A DNA stretch of 6,789 bases, from the NCBI GenBank assembly GCA_047608145.1, contig JASGDC010000001.1, forward strand, positions 1 through 6,789. The letters run 5' to 3'. Both the position numbers and the translations under genes were made by a program. Origin of the DNA: JASGDC01 sp047608145. Its GTDB lineage: Bacteria; Actinomycetota; Actinomycetes; Actinomycetales; Micrococcaceae. Shown here piece after piece: positions 4,787 to 6,789 of the stretch. Position 1 is the stretch's first letter. Each line of letters opens with the position of its first letter. Below the pieces are notes generated by a model. The model saw only the letters and a list, made by a program, of their open reading frames with translations, made no database searches and was not told where the DNA came from.

Positions 4787-6031
4787 TTATCTTTTAAGTG
4801 CGAGAACTTTTTGTTCTACCTGCTGATATTTGTTTAATTGAATTTGATGATTACGGTTAATTTTCACAGGTGCTTTAGGTGCTTGTTGCGCATTAGGTGC
4901 TACGGCTAGGTTAAGGTATTGTTTTCTGACATTCCAGAAAGTATCTTGATCTGGTAAATCTAACCTAGTTTCTTCTATTACTTTACCTTCAGAATTAAGA
5001 TACGAATTATAATACTTCCCTGGTGCTTGAGAACTTCCAACTAAAGGATTCTTATAAGATATCTCTACCCCTGCACGAGTGTTTTCACCAGTTTTTACAG
5101 GATCACGTTCAAAAGACGGATGGATATCATCCGAATACTTACCACTACTCCTTAGCAGCTCTTGGAAACGTAGCAGTTTTCCATCAATTAGCACCGCTGG
5201 ATGATGCAGTTTAGTATTCCCAGCTACTTTTACCGATTGAGCAAGAGTAACTACACCCGATATAAAAGCATCCTCACCTACTTCACTATTTTGCACCATC
5301 ACCACATTACCTCTAACATGAGCATTGCCTGTTACTTTCGATTTACCTGCGATAATAGCCTGCTCAGCCACCAACGTGCTTCCTTTAACCTTGGCATGGT
5401 CCTTAATAATCACCTGATCAATAACTTCAGCATTACCAGATACCTTCGCATTATCCCGAACCTTCACAAACCCATTCAAAGTCACATTATCTTTAACAAG
5501 CGCATTACCAGAGACATTAGCATCAATAATGCTTATACTTCTACCTTCCGGCAACGCATCAATAATTCCATTATCACCGCGCTTTGGAGGCATCCAAGGC
5601 GTATAACTACCATCAACCCTTGCATTATCCGTAACCACAGCAACACCCTCTACAGTTGCTCCAGTAACCCTTGCATTACCTGTCACGAATACCGCATCTT
5701 TAATCAACGAATCACAAACAACAGGACTACCAATAATATGAGCTCCACCAGTAGCATGAGTATTACCAGTGACTTTTGCATTGCCCCAGACATAAACCTC
5801 ATCCTCAAGGACTGCTGAATCTTTTACAATACTATTTTCCATAACAACTGCTTTATCTTTAACCCAACAACTACCATCATGAGAAAGATTGCGTTCACTT
5901 TGCACATAACCACCTAGATCACCTTTCTTAACAGATAACCTTTGCGATTCAAAATCTTCAACCGCTCGAATACGATGCAACATAGGAAAATTCGGATGCC
6001 CAATATCTGTAATCTCATACTTCCTACTCAT
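4787..6031 (-). CDS. Left-handed beta-helix (hexapeptide-repeat) protein of phage/mobile-element type
   Basis: A 414-residue protein. The frame reaches an ATG at 6055, but GGAGGG at 6038-6043 is six bases from the ATG at 6031, and the N-terminus then begins MSRKYEITD, as in relatives I recall from phages and prophages (KYE start, HRIRA segment, KKGDLGGYV at 35-43, then an ENLS/RNLS and CWV block). Residues about 52-140 and 165-283 are loose six-residue repeats such as AKVTGN, ARVTGA, AKVSGN and AHVRGN, which predict a left-handed parallel beta-helix. Residues 141-168, rich in Pro and Gly, look like a loop or linker between the two helical stretches. Residues 284-414 are not repetitive and end in a Gln-rich charged tail. 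Acyltransferases share the fold, but no catalytic histidine setting is evident. A structural, surface-binding or scaffold role is more likely. Exact function unknown. Confidence 0.85.
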   Translation of the reverse strand: MSRKYEITDIGHPNFPMLHRIRAVEDFESQRLSVKKGDLGGYVQSERNLSHDGSCWVKDKAVVMENSIVKDSAVLEDEVYVWGNAKVTGNTHATGGAHIIGSPVVCDSLIKDAVFVTGNARVTGATVEGVAVVTDNARVDGSYTPWMPPKRGDNGIIDALPEGRSISIIDANVSGNALVKDNVTLNGFVKVRDNAKVSGNAEVIDQVIIKDHAKVKGSTLVAEQAIIAGKSKVTGNAHVRGNVVMVQNSEVGEDAFISGVVTLAQSVKVAGNTKLHHPAVLIDGKLLRFQELLRSSGKYSDDIHPSFERDPVKTGENTRAGVEISYKNPLVGSSQAPGKYYNSYLNSEGKVIEETRLDLPDQDTFWNVRKQYLNLAVAPNAQQAPKAPVKINRNHQIQLNKYQQVEQKVLALKR

Positions 6032-6037
6032 CGTAAT

Positions 6038-6043
6038 CCCTCC
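6038..6043 (-). promoter_or_regulatory. Ribosome binding site that sets the beta-helix start
   Basis: GGAGGG on the minus strand, six bases before the ATG at 6031. A start at 6055 would place this ribosome site inside the coding region and add eight residues before the conserved-looking N-terminus. Confidence 0.75.
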
Positions 6044-6123
6044 ATGAAGCCTCATAAAAAAAACTTCACAGAGAAACCAACAAAGTTAAACTAAAAAGGG
6101 CAAAATATTTAAGTGAAATACAC

Positions 6124-6149
6124 ACGCCACTTTTATACAAAAGTGGCGT
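6124..6149. repeat. Perfect 11-bp inverted repeat, likely operator between divergent genes
   Basis: ACGCCACTTTT (6124-6134) and AAAAGTGGCGT (6139-6149) are perfect inverse complements separated by ATAC. The repeat sits between the minus-strand beta-helix gene and the plus-strand helix-turn-helix gene. It abuts the TATGAT box at 6152-6157 and contains TATAAA (minus strand, 6132-6137), a possible -10 box for leftward transcription. A dimeric regulator bound here would block both. It is less like a terminator because neither neighbour transcribes through it as its own end. Confidence 0.6.
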
Positions 6150-6151
6150 TT

Positions 6152-6157
6152 TATGAT
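6152..6157 (+). promoter_or_regulatory. -10 box of the helix-turn-helix gene promoter
   Basis: TATGAT matches consensus at 5 of 6 positions. Transcription would start near 6164, leaving a short leader with the ribosome site AGGAG (6171-6175) six bases before the ATG at 6182. No good -35 box is visible: the matching spacing falls within the inverted repeat, which suggests a regulated promoter. Confidence 0.5.
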
Positions 6158-6181
6158 AGTCTATTAATAGAGGAGAGAATT

Positions 6182-6565
6182 ATGAAACTAGTAGATAAGC
6201 CAATAGAATTTGAAGTTAATAAAAATAATGTGGCTGAAGTTAATGCAAGTATTGAGAAACTTGTTGAGGCTGAAGGTTCTGGAAAAGTTGTTTTTGAAAA
6301 GAAGGTAGAAGCTTTGACTCCTCAAGAGGCTGCTGACATGCTTGGAGTTTCTCGTACATTTTTTAGGACTCGTTTACTAGATAAAGTGATACCTGGTTTT
6401 CCTAAGTTTGAAGGAAGTAAACAAAAGGTTGTTGAGCTTAAAGATGTTAAAGCATGGAATGAAAATCGGCGGATAAAAGGTTTAGAAAGCTCAAAACGTT
6501 CTGCCCAGGCTTTTCGTGATCTTGCTTGGATGAATCACAAGAATGCTAAAATCATATTAGAATAG
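6182..6565 (+). CDS. Excisionase-like helix-turn-helix protein, probable regulator or antitoxin
   Basis: A 127-residue cytoplasmic DNA-binding protein. The frame extends to an ATG at 6113, but that would translate through the inverted repeat and the promoter, while the ATG at 6182 has AGGAG six bases upstream. The start at 6182 is therefore preferred. Residues 45-64 (LTPQEAADMLGVSRTFFRTR) form a MerR/excisionase-type helix-turn-helix. The following segment (about 69-98) holds the glycine turn and the VVELKDVKAW stretch usual in this fold. Such proteins with an N-terminal extension and a basic tail are often antitoxins or regulators of small two-gene modules, frequently in Actinomycetota. It probably binds the inverted repeat at 6124-6149, by inference from position only. 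The next gene starts 13 bases after its stop, so the two are co-transcribed. Confidence 0.8.
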   Translation: MKLVDKPIEFEVNKNNVAEVNASIEKLVEAEGSGKVVFEKKVEALTPQEAADMLGVSRTFFRTRLLDKVIPGFPKFEGSKQKVVELKDVKAWNENRRIKGLESSKRSAQAFRDLAWMNHKNAKIILE

Positions 6566-6578
6566 AGGGGATGGAATA

Positions 6579-6789
6579 ATGCGTAACTACGTTAGAGAAA
6601 GACCATTTGAGCTTCCTGATTCCCTTGATGATCTTAAAGGCCCAGCTGATGGACTACATACCTTACCTAGGAATATCTACTGGGGTCCAGATAGAAAATT
6701 CAGTTTAGAAACTCATAGGTCACAGCATTTCTACGTGACAGAAATAATTCTTAACGCTACAAAAAAGCAGTTATCAGAGTTATTATCAA
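6579..6789 (+). CDS. Partial small protein, partner of the helix-turn-helix gene
   Basis: The first 70 codons are present and the frame is open at the window edge. GAGGGG at 6565-6570 is eight bases before the ATG at 6579, overlapping the previous stop, so translation is probably coupled. The N-terminus has an ERPFELPDSLDDLKGP block and then a LPRNIYWGPDRKF block. From memory, this pattern of an ELP-SL-LxGP block followed by LP-WGP occurs in roughly 100-residue actinobacterial proteins annotated as transcriptional regulators and often found beside a helix-turn-helix or toxin gene. I cannot confirm that without a search, and no toxin motif is visible in the part seen. Confidence 0.7.
   Translation, partial: MRNYVRERPFELPDSLDDLKGPADGLHTLPRNIYWGPDRKFSLETHRSQHFYVTEIILNATKKQLSELLS

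Noticed and set aside
5201..5818. Plus-strand 205-codon open frame
   Set aside because: It is the antisense shadow of the repeated beta-helix codons, which lack stops on the opposite strand; no ribosome site.
4727..6110. Identical 13-base copies of GGGCAAAATATTT at 4727-4739 and 6098-6110, flanking the beta-helix gene
   Set aside because: One copy is part of the terminator stem, and a 13-base AT-rich match is expected by chance in a window this size, so it is not evidence of a cassette boundary.

Overview
The window is AT-rich and uses strong purine-rich Shine-Dalgarno sequences, so it looks like a low-GC Gram-positive or a low-GC member of the Actinomycetota. The left part holds housekeeping-type genes. 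The rest looks like an accessory element led by a tyrosine integrase. The species cannot be fixed from this sequence. One hint of Actinomycetota is the right-edge protein, which resembles from memory small proteins common in that phylum.

Layout: (1) 1-398 is a patchy left end. It has the last 28 codons of a possible plus-strand gene, then a minus-strand gene start with a near-consensus promoter, a good ribosome site and only 16 codons before a stop, then a terminator. (2) 399-1631 is a two-gene minus-strand operon: a Cof-type HAD phosphatase followed by a MutT-like NUDIX hydrolase. (3) 1709-2635 is a tyrosine recombinase with every catalytic residue in place. Its leader contains a nested inverted repeat. 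(4) 2759-4640 is a minus-strand unit reading an acidic 318-residue orphan protein, a 160-residue orphan protein and a decayed YdeI/OmpD-like gene, closed by a clear hairpin terminator. (5) 4717-6031 is a separate minus-strand unit with a strong G/C-run terminator. It encodes a 414-residue left-handed beta-helix (hexapeptide-repeat) protein of the kind found in phages and mobile elements. (6) 6124-6149 is a perfect 11-bp inverted repeat with a 4-bp spacer, lying in the divergent promoter region. (7) 6182-6789 is a plus-strand pair: a 127-residue excisionase-like helix-turn-helix protein, then the start of a second small protein cut by the window edge.

Reading: an integrase-bearing mobile or degraded element sits beside the HAD/NUDIX operon. 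It carries orphan cargo and a regulator pair controlled through the inverted repeat. The gene wreckage at 110-160 and 2803-3097 shows that the locus has been rearranged and is decaying. The best candidates for something undescribed are the 318/160-residue operon, the beta-helix protein, and the helix-turn-helix pair with its operator-like palindrome.

Three starts were moved from the longest open frame to a start with a well-placed ribosome site: the 160-residue protein (3582), the beta-helix protein (6031) and the helix-turn-helix protein (6182).
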